This document shows positions 46,561 to 58,300 of a DNA stretch of 64,000 nt, piece after piece (the stretch's first letter is position 1; each line of letters begins with the position of its first letter). Made by a program: the position numbers and the translations under genes. Where the stretch lies: positions 19,659,605-19,723,604 of the forward strand of contig OX578278.1 in NCBI GenBank assembly GCA_951217055.1, read 5' to 3'. The notes beneath the pieces are model-generated. The model was not told the DNA's origin. It was given only the letters and a program-made list of their open reading frames with translations, and did no database searches. The stretch is from Gerris lacustris (Eukaryota; Arthropoda; Insecta; Hemiptera; Gerridae).

Positions 46561-46574
46561 ATTGACCCTAGTAT

Positions 46575-47275
46575 TTAAAACTTTGTCGCTAACCTATGTG
46601 TTTGAAAAAGTTAAGTTGCTAAGGTTGTTAGAGGCTTCATGTAGTGGTTGCCAAGCTAACTAAAAGTAAATATTGAGCCTAGAATCATTTGTTGCTAACC
46701 TATCTGAGTGTAAGCAAAATCTAAGTCACTAGGGTTGTTAGAGGTGGTTACCCAGCCTTCTGAAAGTAATTTATTACAATCTAAAAACATATTTGCCAAC
46801 CTGTGTGACAAGAAATAGTCAATGATTGTGGGAGGTTTCATGTTGAGGTGGTTACCAATCCTACTGAAAGTAATGGAGTCCAATCTAAAACAAATGTTTG
46901 CCAACCTTTGTGTGGCAAGATGTAGTCTGTAGTCACTAAGATTTTGAAAGGGTTCTTGTCAAGGTGGTTACCATGCCTACTGAAAGTAATTGATTACAAT
47001 CTAAAAACACATCTTTGTCAACCTGTGTGACAAGAAATAGTCACTATGATTGTGGGAGGGGGAGGTTTCATGTTGAGGTGGTTGCCAAGCCTACTGAAAG
47101 TAATTGAGTCCAATCTAAAACAAATGTTTGCCAACCTTTGTGTGGCAAGATGTAGTCTGTAGTCACTAAGATTTTGAAAGGGTTCTTGTCAAGGTGGTTA
47201 CCATGCCTACTGAAAGTAATTGAGTCCAATCTAAAACAAATATTTGCTAACCTATGCAAGTATTATTCTCTCGGG
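46575..47275 (+). repeat. Tandem repeat, about 115-bp unit with 240-bp higher order
   Basis: The unit contains GGTGGTTACCATGCCTACTG, AAAGTAATTGAGTCCAATC, AAAACAAATGTTTGCCAACC and TTTGTGTGGCAAGATGTAG. About six units are present. The last four alternate between two variants (one with CAAGAAATAGTCA, one with AAGATGTAGTCTGTAGTCAC), so the recent amplification unit is a dimer of about 240 bp. Confidence 0.8.
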
Positions 47276-48780
47276 TTGTTTGAAATTAAGTTGTTATGGC
47301 TATCACTCCTACTACATTATATATTACACTATCCTAAAGGCCTCTTTTTCTCACCCCGTCAGGTTTTTACTTAGCTACATAATAGTATGTTGTATGATCA
47401 CTAAAGGTAAAATTAAGTTAACCTTCAGTGCATGGGACTCATAAAGATGACTTAATATTCTACCTTAATTTAAAAATGAACAATATTATTTTTGCTTAAT
47501 AAAAGCAAAAGCTGTACTACATATTTTTAGTTAAAATTTTCAAACCCAGCTTTGGTTCAAATCTTTTTATTAAATGAATGTTTGTGCTGTTGAAATTGAG
47601 AATAATGAAAGTACCTGAATGAAGAAAGTTATTATTTCTATTTCTTTATTTTAGTTCGTACATTATTAAAAAAGAGGTTTCATTTTATTTTTAATTTTTT
47701 TTTTTCTATTAATTTTAATCTAATAACTTATAATTACTTTTTTTGTTTTCTCAACTATATTAAAATAAATGTATTGATTTTTTATTCTTTTCAGATCAAT
47801 TATTTTTATTTAATTATTAAAATGGGGCCAATTCCTTACTACGGTATTAAATTTTTTCAAGTTATGTAAACCAAAAAAAAGAAAAATTGTAAAGATATTT
47901 AAAGAAAAAGTAAAATAAAATTAATTAAATATAAAAATAAACAAATAAATCGCCACCTAAATTTATCTTAAAAAAAAAAAATAAAAAAAAAATAGATTAA
48001 TAATTATAAATATACAAAGTTTAAAATGTCTAATAAAAAAATAAAATGTGTAAAATAAAATTTTTAAAGTAATTGGTTTATACATATATTTATCGGTATA
48101 GCTAATAAAGAAAAAATAAAGAAAAAAAATCCATCCTCCATAATAAAATTTGTACTTAAGAATAAATAAAAAAAAAATTAATATAGTCAGATATAACCGT
48201 CTAGTTAGGTATTAAATTTACATAAAAAATAGTTACGATAAATAATTGTAAGATTGTTTTTCCAAAGTGTAAGCCCTGATGTGAATTTTCTCTGTTTTCT
48301 ACTTTTTTATTTTGTTGCAAAAATTAATTGATTTAATATAATAATTATGAACACTGTTATTTTGGTACATTGAGATTCCGGTGCTATCATTTTTAAAAAT
48401 TCAATATAAAGGGATTGTTAGGAATTAAAAGTTAAAAAAAAAAAATAAAAAATAAAATACACATAGGTACTTTTGTATTATTTACTGCTTAGAGAAAGTG
48501 TCAGACCTGCACATGATACTAAGTATCTACTGATTAATGCTAAGCAAAAATTTAATTATCATTGAATTAAGGAGATATAGTAAGTACACAGCCCTCAAAG
48601 ACATGGATTATAAAATTCTCTAAATTATCATCACCAAGAGAAATGAGCTGGAATATGGTTTGAGAAGAAATTAAATTAAAAAAGCATTATCAACCTGGAG
48701 CAAAACAAAGAGAGTAGCCATCAGTAGTAGTTATCTAGTACTTCCTACTAGACGGGTAGGACGAACCACTTGTTCGAACC
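47276..48780. other. AT-rich intergenic sequence
   Basis: No gene and no clear repeat. Dense poly-A and AAATAAA runs at 47,870-48,200. Confidence 0.4.
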
Positions 48781-48784
48781 TAGC

Positions 48785-49205
48785 AATTAGGCCTTATAGT
48801 AGACCCATAATACTAGCCCCGTGGAGATTTCCAGCTACTTCACACATCATACATTTGTACATTGTACTGCCGAAGCGAGTATGGTGTGGTCATTGCTAAG
48901 CTATATAAGCGTGGGGGAATAGTGCCCCATAGGGGGTGTCCCTCGCCCTGCTTCGTTCTCGAACCATAGATACAAATCACATCATCATGACACGGATCGG
49001 ACCCACATCAAAGCATGGGGGAAGAAAACCCCTCAGGGGTGTCCCTCACCTTGCTCCGTCTGCGATTCATAGATGCAATTCAGAGTATTATGGCACAGGA
49101 TTGAACCCACGACCTTTAGTCGCCTTGACTCATTGATAGCTGGGCTGGTGCCTGGAGCACCTCGGACACACTGACTCCCTCAAGTAGCCACCAACCAAAA
49201 GGAAA
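48785..49205 (-). mobile_element. tRNA-derived SINE-like repeat
   Basis: On the minus strand, GCTATCAATGAGTCAAGGCG resembles a tRNA A-box region and is followed by GGTCGTGGGTTCAATCCTG with the B-box GGTTCAATCC. Downstream, a segment of about 100 bp (AGGGACACCCCNNAGGGG-type) is present twice in diverged tandem (about 48,910-49,010 and 49,010-49,110). Confidence 0.55.
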
Positions 49206-49589
49206 GAATTTTCTCTGCTCTATTCTCCGCTTGGAGCAACATTGATCATATATTGTAATTTTAAGGAATTACTCATTTTTACTTTTCCTTACCTAAAGGA
49301 AAAGCATTGTTTTCACCCTTAAAATCCGAAACCGAGATTTCCACAGAACATTTGAGTTGTTTTTAGCTGGATATCTGTTAATGTCTTGTATAAGTCCCAT
49401 AGTTTTTAAACCAGAGAGTTGAGACTTGGTACTATAATCAGTCCTTCCCATGTAGTTGTTCCTAAATCATAAATGTGTGATGTCATTAACCCATATGGCT
49501 GTCAGCGAAAATTCAGAAAAAAATCGAAAATTTTTCCTGTTGCACTGAAATTTGCCCAAATTATACCTCTTTATAAGACAAACATTTCT

Positions 49590-50115
49590 ACTGAATTTTG
49601 ATTTGATATCTGCCTCCATTTTGAAAGTATCGACTTTTGAACTTTGACCTTTTTTGCAGAATGAGCTGATATTCGCAACAATTATACTTATCTATATGAT
49701 AAATTATCCCTTCATCCCCATTCCCTATGGTTATTTTAAATTAATATCTGCCGCCATTTTGGAATTATTTGGCTAGAAAAAGTTCCGAGACCCCATCTGA
49801 TTTTTTACTACTACATTCATTACTAAAGCAAATCTGGAATTTATAATTTATTTACTTTAGCATTCCCCTTGATTCTAAACAATAGTCTGGTCTATTTTTT
49901 TTTATTAGAAGTTAAGAAAGGCACCTCCACCAAGAAATAGCTTAATCTGTATCATGTCTCCACCAAAAGTATCTTTAATCTATATCATGTCTCCACCAAA
50001 AGTAGCTTAATCTGTGACCTCGAAACCCTAATAATCAATATTTGGAGGAAAAGGTTATATATTCTATGGCACTGAAAGTTTGAGTTGTAACTTTCAAATA
50101 TATAACTTTTCCCCT
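49590..50115 (+). repeat. Small direct and inverted repeats
   Basis: ATATCTGCCNCCATTTTG occurs at about 49,605 and 49,748. A unit of about 36 bp with ATCATGTCTCCACCAAAAGT occurs three times at 49,920-50,015. A hairpin pairs GTTATATATTCT-type and CTTTCAAATATATAAC at 50,050-50,110. No gene is seen. Confidence 0.5.
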
Positions 50116-50412
50116 CATGGGTTCTGGCGCAAATCAATCCCTTAAACTTGGTTTAATTAAAAATTAAGATAGAAACAGAAACTTCTTCACCAATCCCTAA
50201 ACGCAAGCTTTGGCTACTACCATCAACAGAGCCTACAATAAACAACAATATTGATAAGTATTAAAATAGTAACAATTTGGTAGAGAACTTACACTGATGA
50301 CAACTCAGAGGATGAATACCGGCTTAAAGATTATCACTTAGAAGTGTACATTATCCTTTTGTGGCATTTTTTTGTCGAGGTTTTTTACCAAGTCTCAATG
50401 TATCAACTCTTA

Positions 50413-50635
50413 GCCCAGGCGCACATTGAGACGCAGGGTTGGGCAGCACAGTTTTTATCAACCTCAGATATACATAAAACAGCCCGAATTGAGACACCAA
50501 ATTCCCTTGCGTCGAGTAGGCTACGTGTGGTTTACTGTCCTGCCCTGCATTGCATCTCAATTCGTGCAGTTTTATGTATATCTGAGGTTGAAAAAAACTG
50601 CTTGCATCGCCTGCTCTGTCAATGTACCCCTGGGC
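50413..50635. mobile_element. PIF/Harbinger-like MITE, 223 bp
   Basis: GCCCAGGCGCACATTGA and the inverted GTACCCCTGGGC end, together with CAACCTCAGATATACATAAA inverted in the interior, give an almost full-length hairpin. TTA flanks both sides (50,410-50,412 and 50,636-50,638), the usual Harbinger duplication. The open frames across it on both strands are consequences of the hairpin. Confidence 0.75.
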
Positions 50636-50639
50636 TTAA

Positions 50640-52770
50640 TATTAATTTTTGGAAAGGTTAAAGTTTCTTTTTAATATTTATTATAACGATTAAGAAAATA
50701 ATACAAATGATAAAACATCGAGCTTGTTATTGGAAACCTCTCTTTACTTGTTTCATTTTAAATTGTATAATAAAAGAAAAACTTATGGCTGGAATTTCTA
50801 AACTCAATATTTAACTTAAGAGTTCATTTATCAAATAAACTTATGTTGTTCAGGTAAATAAATTTGATTAATTTTCTTTTGTCCAAGAAATAGACATTTT
50901 TATGTCAGCTCAGTCTAGAAATTTTATGTGATTTGTTTTTTTTTTTTAGATGTTTATCTAATTTAAATGGAGGTTTGAAAATAAAAATAAAAAGTTTGTA
51001 GATTCTTAGTGAATAAATAGAGGCATGAATTGTATAAACATTTTGAATGTCCGATAATTTTTAAAATATCATACAAAGCATGGAAGTTATAAAACTTATT
51101 GTATTTCTACTTTATTAAATAAATTGTACGTCAAATGTCGCTGAGTCTGATATTCCTTACAACTGATGAAAATGTGCATCATGGTGATAACTTAATAGGA
51201 TGGACAGTATTTGTTCAGCTTAGTAACAAAAGAATAAAATATCTCACTTCTTAATTTGACATTTTTTGTTACTATGAATATGAATTCCGCAGGAGAATTT
51301 TATCATTATGTTTTCTTTAATAAATTATCAACTTTATTAATTATTTCAGCCATTAATATTAAATTTTATGTTATTTTGGCTATCATAAAGTGCCTACTTA
51401 ATATAGTTTAATTTGTATTTTTTATGTTTCTTATAATTTTTTTAGTTGTGTAATAATTTATTAATTTTTATTACCTAATTATACATTTTATTATATTTGT
51501 TTATTTTGTATTATTTTTAAGACACATCATTTTTTTTCTTATTTAATTATATATTATACTGTAGAAAGAATTTAATTATTATACATGTGAGAAAGTATTG
51601 TTATTATTCTTTTTTTGTGAAAAAACATGAAGTTACTAAGTGAAAATAATAAATTATTAAATTATTGTTTATAATTTTTAATGTTGATTCTTTTAATTAC
51701 CCTTGAAGTCCCTGTTATAGTAAGACACAAATTTAGAATAGACTACCAATTGGTGTGGCACATAGCTTCCTCGCATTCTGGCATGTACTTTATTGGTTTT
51801 TGCATTTACAAGTTTTTATGGTATGATCTAATTTGTTTAATTATATCCCCCGTTTTTTTAATCTGTCAAAATTGTTTTGATTTTTTACATGAATCAAAGT
51901 ATCAATTTAGCGAAAGTTAAAGAGTGCAGAGAGTTCATATTAATCTGGGGATATCTGCGGGTTACTTTCGATAAACTATAATAGTTTCATATAAATCAGA
52001 TATGTACTTTTGAAGCTATAGATGTAAATAAATGTATGTTTGTGCGCATGTGGAAGAGAAACAAATGAGTGCAGAAGGTTGAAACTTATATGGGACCAAC
52101 AATGAACTAATTATGGCCTACCATACAAATTTAATTAAAATCGTACGTGTTGTTTTAAAGATATGTTGGTTCGCAAAAATTGAGTGACAGACAGACACGG
52201 AAATAAGACACCAAAATTGTTTTCCCTGATGTCTAAAATGAATTTCTGTCTCGGAATTTTTGAAATCAGACACAAAATATTTTTGTTCTTGAGAACGATC
52301 ACTCGGAAGCAAAATAAAATGTATTTTTAAGATCTTAAGTTGGAACCATAAACCTTGTATGGTGTTGAATCACCTTAGAAATCAACGGGCCCTCGCAATA
52401 CCAATGCATTAAAAATTCTCCATTAATTAATATCCATATTTCGTTTATTGTGATCAATGTCAAGATTGTAGACTTTTTTCTATTATAATTTTTGAGGAAA
52501 CAATTGGAACTACTGAGGGAAGCAACTGTGGCATGGGTGTTTCGGTGAACATAATTCTTTCTCAGAAATTAAACCTCACCTAACCTCCCTCCATTAATAT
52601 AAAGGACCAAAGAACTGCTTTCATATCTCAGAACGCTGTGTGTTTTAATCTATCAATGATTTATATTCTGTCATCAACAAATTTACATAAGTTCAAAGTT
52701 GATTTGTTTGTTTTAAAGCTTAATTTTTAAATGAAGTGTGAGCCCTTCGAAGTGGTGTGATAATGTGCAT
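50640..52770. other. AT-rich intergenic, one degenerate repeat tail
   Basis: No gene is seen. At about 52,060-52,310 a block (GTGCAGAAGGTTGAAACTTA, GAGTGACAGACAGACAC) resembles insect interspersed-repeat tails. Confidence 0.4.
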
Positions 52771-53482
52771 ATATGAGGAGCTTGGTATCAAAGACGGACA
52801 AGAGCACATTTCAAAATTTTACAGGATAGCCGAAAAACTGTAGCTCAAATTCTACAGGTGCTAGAGCAATAATTTTTTTCTGTAGATTCTTAATAGACTC
52901 AAAACTAGTTAGAAGTACTAAAAACGTGAATTTCTTTGACATTTTAGCTGCTAAATGGAGTTAAAAAGTGGTGTTGTCCGCTTTTGAAACAAAAACAAGG
53001 TTTTGTCCGTTTTTGAAGCAAAATGACGTTGAAAATAATGGTTAGAATAATAATATTGGAGAAATAATTTTTTTCCACGTTTTTCAGAGTTCTTAGGGGG
53101 TAGTGCCCCCAAAGTTAGAGCTAAAATTGATTTCTCAATTTCCCCTCGGGGTATCATTTTTCTAAGCATATATGACAAAATGGTAGGAGTAAGGTATTCA
53201 GATGCTAAAGCCCGCAGTGCGTCATAGGTACGAGTTTGTAAAATGCAGCCTCCTGATTGGCTGTTTCGGTTATGTCCACTTCTGAAGCAAAACGTGTGTT
53301 GACTTGTCCGTATTTGAAACAAAACTACAAATATTATTGCATTATTACCCCTTTTCTGGTCGTTTTTGATGCAAAAGGATAGCAGGATCTGATGCAGCAG
53401 CCAAAAATCTATAAGAATCAATCGATAACTGAAATTTGGAAAAAATGTCGAATGTCCGTCTTTGATACTAGGCTCCTCATAT
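52771..53482. mobile_element. Non-autonomous element with repeated TTTTGAAGCAAAA motifs
   Basis: ATATGAGGAGC, YTRGTATCAAAGACGGACA at the left is inverted at the right end (53,452-53,482). Inside, a motif close to TGTCCGTTTTTGAAGCAAAA occurs five times in the same direction (about 52,976, 53,003, 53,273, 53,305, 53,357). The centre (53,075-53,190) is related to the repeat at 3,316-3,440. The 156-codon minus-strand frame across the right part has no protein-like features. Confidence 0.6.
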
Positions 53483-54850
53483 GTATACGTATTAGTTTTG
53501 CCCCAAAAGATTTATTTATGTTGTATTGTTCTTAAAAAAAAGAATGATGTACATTGTTATTCAATTCTTTTTTTTTCTTCTACTGTGTCATCACATCATT
53601 TAGTATACGTAATAAACACAGTCTTGTTTATATTCTTTTAGTTTTACTTCTTCCTGTAGTACCTTTTGCATAATATGATCAGTCGGTTAATGTTATCACT
53701 TTATCTGGTCCCAACGTGATCATATTAAACGATGTGTACCCAAATCTTGATTCTATTCAATGCATCCTACATCATGTTACATTTTAGGAGAAGTAGAATA
53801 AAATTAAAAAAAAAAAAATTATGTAAGAAAAACGTTTATTGAAACAATATCATCAACTTTAAAATTATATAAAAATGTTTAAATACAATAAATATGTTGT
53901 GTCTTATAATATTTAAGATCGAAACTAAGGATCACTGTGATAAACATGCACAAAAAGAAGATTGTAGAAGAGAAAAAGAAGTACAAATAATAAAATGTTC
54001 TATGTGTGAATCAATTGCATATAATGGATGCACTGATATTATTTTCTTTAATATATTCAGCAGCAAGAATTACTACTATACACCATAGCTGATTTTGTTT
54101 GTAAAGGAAATGCACTATTAACAAACTATGTACTCCTACTAATAATAAATAGACATACATCTACACTTTAACTCTTTAGATTTTTATAAAATGCGTCAGA
54201 ATTATGCACCACTGTGTTGTAAATTGACATAATATTATTAATTACATAAATATATTCCCTTGTGTTAACTTATTCCACCAGCAATGTGTGTCACGTTATT
54301 GTGGAGATTAAAGGAAAATTCAATTAAACATAAGAGAAATAAACATATTTCATATCCATAAGTTAGGCTTTTACATCAAAACGTAGAATATCTTATACAC
54401 TAGTTTAAAAAGGCAAGATAGATTAAATGAAGTACTTTTGAGCAAGGTCTTAATATTTTATTTTTTTTTATTATTCCTTCAGGATTTTCTAAAAATAAAT
54501 TCTTTAAAGCGGCAAATGATCAATTTAAAAATTTTTATACAGTCTACTTGAAGGTGAAAGCCATTAACTAACAAATATCAAATTTTACACTTAGTGAGTT
54601 TTATTGGCCACAAATATCTTACAAAATTAATATAATGAATTTTCTTTTTGCTGGAGTCCTTCCATTCACTTGATTACTTTTACCGTTAATGTAAATTGAC
54701 CATATAAACACCTGAAGACTACTGCCTCATTAAGGAGAAAATGCACTTTGCGACTTTAACCTTTAGGCATATGATATATAGAATTAATATTATATTTCAT
54801 AAAAATTTAGCTTAATGAATGACAGTGCCATGGTCAGCCGATTAATTTAG
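53483..54850. other. Intergenic sequence between MITE and FATP 3' end
   Basis: No gene is seen. AT-rich. Confidence 0.4.
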
Positions 54851-54996
54851 ATTAAAGAACAGCAATAAACTTTATTAACATAAAGGAAATAGTAAAACCT
54901 ATCTTAATAGATAACCCAAACCAAAATGTTGCAAGCAGGTAAAACTTTAAAAAATTTCTCTAGTAAAATAATGTTGTCTTAATAATTAAAAAAAAA

Positions 54997-55302
54997 TTAA
55001 AATTGAACCTTTCCATTAACAATATCATCGTATACTTTATGAGTAATAGGTTCATAATTAGTTCCCTTTCTGTAGAAAAGTGGATCTTTAATTAGATTAG
55101 GATCAAAGCCTTGTTTCTGGAGGTTATATTTTCTGACTTTGTAAGTACTAGTGTAATTCAGTTGAGTTACAAATCTGATAAACGTGGGTTGAGCATATTT
55201 AGGTAGCGAGTCTTCCAAAAACCTAGCAAGTGTTGAGAGATTTATTTGTGGTGTCTGTTCAACTATAGCGGCCATACCAGCTTTACCTTCATGTCCAGGA
55301 AC
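54997..55302 (-). CDS. FATP: FATP exon G (last)
   Basis: 101 codons plus TAA at 54,999-54,997, after TTTTTAG. It encodes VPGHEGKAGMAAI, SLPKYAQPTFIRF, GFDPNLIKDPLFY and the C-terminus NGKVQF. An AATAAA on the minus strand at about 54,875 is a plausible poly(A) signal. Confidence 0.93.
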   Translation of the reverse strand, partial: VPGHEGKAGMAAIVEQTPQINLSTLARFLEDSLPKYAQPTFIRFVTQLNYTSTYKVRKYNLQKQGFDPNLIKDPLFYRKGTNYEPITHKVYDDIVNGKVQF

Positions 55303-58300
55303 CTAAAAATATGTTTCAAGAATTAGATAAATTGTTATGTAGGTAGTATTCATAAGAAGAATAAGTGCCCAGGTGGAGTTGATGTCAGTAGCATAATAAA
55401 ACCAAAAGTCTTTCAACAAAATTACTTTTTAATTTCCAAAGCCAGCTTTCAGCCTTTCGCCCATCATCATTCCTTACAATGAACAGTATAAATAGGTTAT
55501 ATAAGTACTAGAAAAACATCTTATTTCTTTTTTTATCTAGTCCTTATACAACCTACTCATACTGTTCATCGTAGGCACTGATGATGGGTGAACGGCCGAA
55601 AGCTGGCTTTGGAAATTAAAAATTAATTTTGTGGAGAGGATTTAGTTTTTATTATTCTAGTATTCATATATTTTATCATAATCAAGATATGATTCAAGAT
55701 TAACAACTAAAATGTAGTGTTGGGAACCAATCAACTGAAAACAGTCGACTAATTGGTTGTTTTTTCATATTCATTCATTCGGTTGTGGATATCTAGTTTT
55801 CATTCGACTGATATCAGTCTGTAGTTTGGAGTTGTAATTCGGACTTGTATAACGAGATAACGAGTGTCATGCACCTTCTCCCCCCTCCTCAGCTCTAAGT
55901 CTTTCACCATTGTTCTCTTCCCCTGCCACTCTTAAATTAAAAACAAAAACATCCAATTGAAACACTCGACTTGCGGGTTCAGTCCCAGTCTATATCTTTA
56001 GTTTACCTTCCTAGACTATTTTTAATTGTTTCGTAAAGTTTCAGCGGCGTCCTACAGTCCTACGTATACGGTACGTCCTTTACCTACAATTACGGTAGCA
56101 TCCAAGCGTTTTATTAAACGAGACTTAATTATTATATTATATTTGTGCTTTAGGAATAAGTATAAATTTATATATAATACTTATTTTAAAAAAAATGATT
56201 AAAATAAATTATTTTTTTAAATATAATAATTGTTAAGACTAATTCTTATGTTCTGTAAATTTACTGAAAATATTTTTTTTAAATAAATTTAATATAGTCT
56301 AATATTCTTTATTCGTATACCCTATTCCCGCTATGAAACTGTTTACAGACGATTGAATTCAGTCGATTGTTTTTTCCCGAATCGACTTATTCATTCGGTT
56401 GTTTTTTCTAGTCGGTTAACCCAACTCTACTAAAATGTTTATTTTAACCTTCCTATGTTTTTATATCAGTGTGTATTATTATTAAAGTACTCTAGGCTTA
56501 ATGTTAATATTTATTAATGCTAAATGTTAATATTTATTTACATCTGAACATGAAACATGAACGTGAAACATAAAAGAAGAATAAGGGAATAGATTAAATA
56601 CATTTTTGCCAGTTTACAACCTCTAAATACTTGTTTCACTATTTGGATCTACAGTATGCGTATCTAAAGTTTTGACTTTTGACACTCAGATTGGCCAACC
56701 TAAATGAAGAAAGAAATAAAGCCTCTAGGCCTGTGAGAGGAGTGGGGCCAGTGACATTTTTGTTTGGCCCAACCTTCTAGAATTCAAAAACCTGACTTCT
56801 CATTGGCCCCCCATCCCAATTTTTCAGTTTATCCCACGCTGTCATAAGTCAAAACTTTAGATAATCTTACTGTAATAAATAATTATTCAAGCCCTCAAAT
56901 TTAAGACGCACATAGGTTTTAACACTTTAAAATTAGAAAAAAAACTGTTAAAATATATACTTTCAATTTAAGCCGCAATGGGCAATAAGCCCATTAAAAA
57001 TTAAAATAATAAAGACTAACTCTAATTTTCCAAACGGTCAAAAAGTTATTAAGATTTGTGTGAAGAAAGTAATACGGTATATTAAATGTCAATAATAATT
57101 ATGTTTGTTATAATAAAATAATTTAGTTTATGTTTATAATTAATCCTCGAGTAAATATTTTATTTAAATGTTTCATATCAATGCACTAAATTTCCAAAAA
57201 CCTCTAAATCTAAAAATATTAATAATATTAAATATTAATTAGTAATTAAAGATTAGCTTACCTGGACACCATAAACAGTACATTCAGCTATTCTAGGGAA
57301 ACCTCTTAGAGCATGCTCCACTTCAGTTGTAGCCACATTTTCACCTTTCCACCTGTAAAACAACCATATTAATTATTATTATAAAGGCAGTAAGAATGCA
57401 CAGGTCAGACATAAACATAAAATTAATTAATATACATGAGTGGTCATGAAGTTTGTGTTTTGTTTCTTATCTATTGTAGTGATTCTTCTCTTTAGAAGTC
57501 AGCAAGTAGATCAAATAAGTAAGATGTCACTAACTGACACAAAACTTATTTTTTCCTTACCGCTCTGTTTGTTAGAACCTCATGCCCCAATTTTTGCTGG
57601 TTTCTCTTCCTACCCTCTTCAACCTCATTCCATCATCACGCTTCTTTTCTTTACATCTGCTCTACAATATAGACAAGGTATATATTTGTATTCCCTTTCC
57701 TAATGTATGGGGATTATTCATCTAGACCACCAGACCCTTAAGGACAGGTTAAACAGGAAACGGGCAAGCCTTTTGTCTATCTTTTAGGATCTAGAAGATG
57801 TAACTTCTGAAATTGTTCTCGAGACATTAAATAATACGAGAAAAACCAGTCTTCAAATGAACTCAATTCACAGCAGAGACAGTAAACTGGCCTCTCTTTT
57901 TTCATTTAATTTCATGCACCCATTTTCTTTTTGGTGTTGCTTGCCTCAAAGCAGACAACTGTCCAACTAACAACGGCAGACAGTCTACTTTTGGTTTGAC
58001 ACCCACTGTCTACGATTGACCAATTTTCAGTCTCCTATCTTTTAGTACAGTAAATGTGAACCATTTGAATTTAATTTAAATCAAATTATAATTATTATTA
58101 ACTCCGGGAAACAGACAGAGAAAAATACACTCCAGCGCTGGGATTTGAACCACAGGCCTCTATATTTCCAGTATAGCGCTCTACCAACTAAGCTACGCAG
58201 GAGAATGATTTTCTCTGACGTTAATGATACCTTGTCACGAATTTAAGCTTTTAATTTTCCACAAATCTGAGAAGTCAACATAAATGACATAGAACTAGAC

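Noticed and set aside
50344..50674. Three open frames on both strands around 50.5 kb
   Set aside because: Mirror-image frames are expected from the 223-bp hairpin MITE there.
52951..53421. 156-codon minus-strand open frame
   Set aside because: It falls within a TIR element and is formed from its internal direct repeats; there is no recognisable domain.
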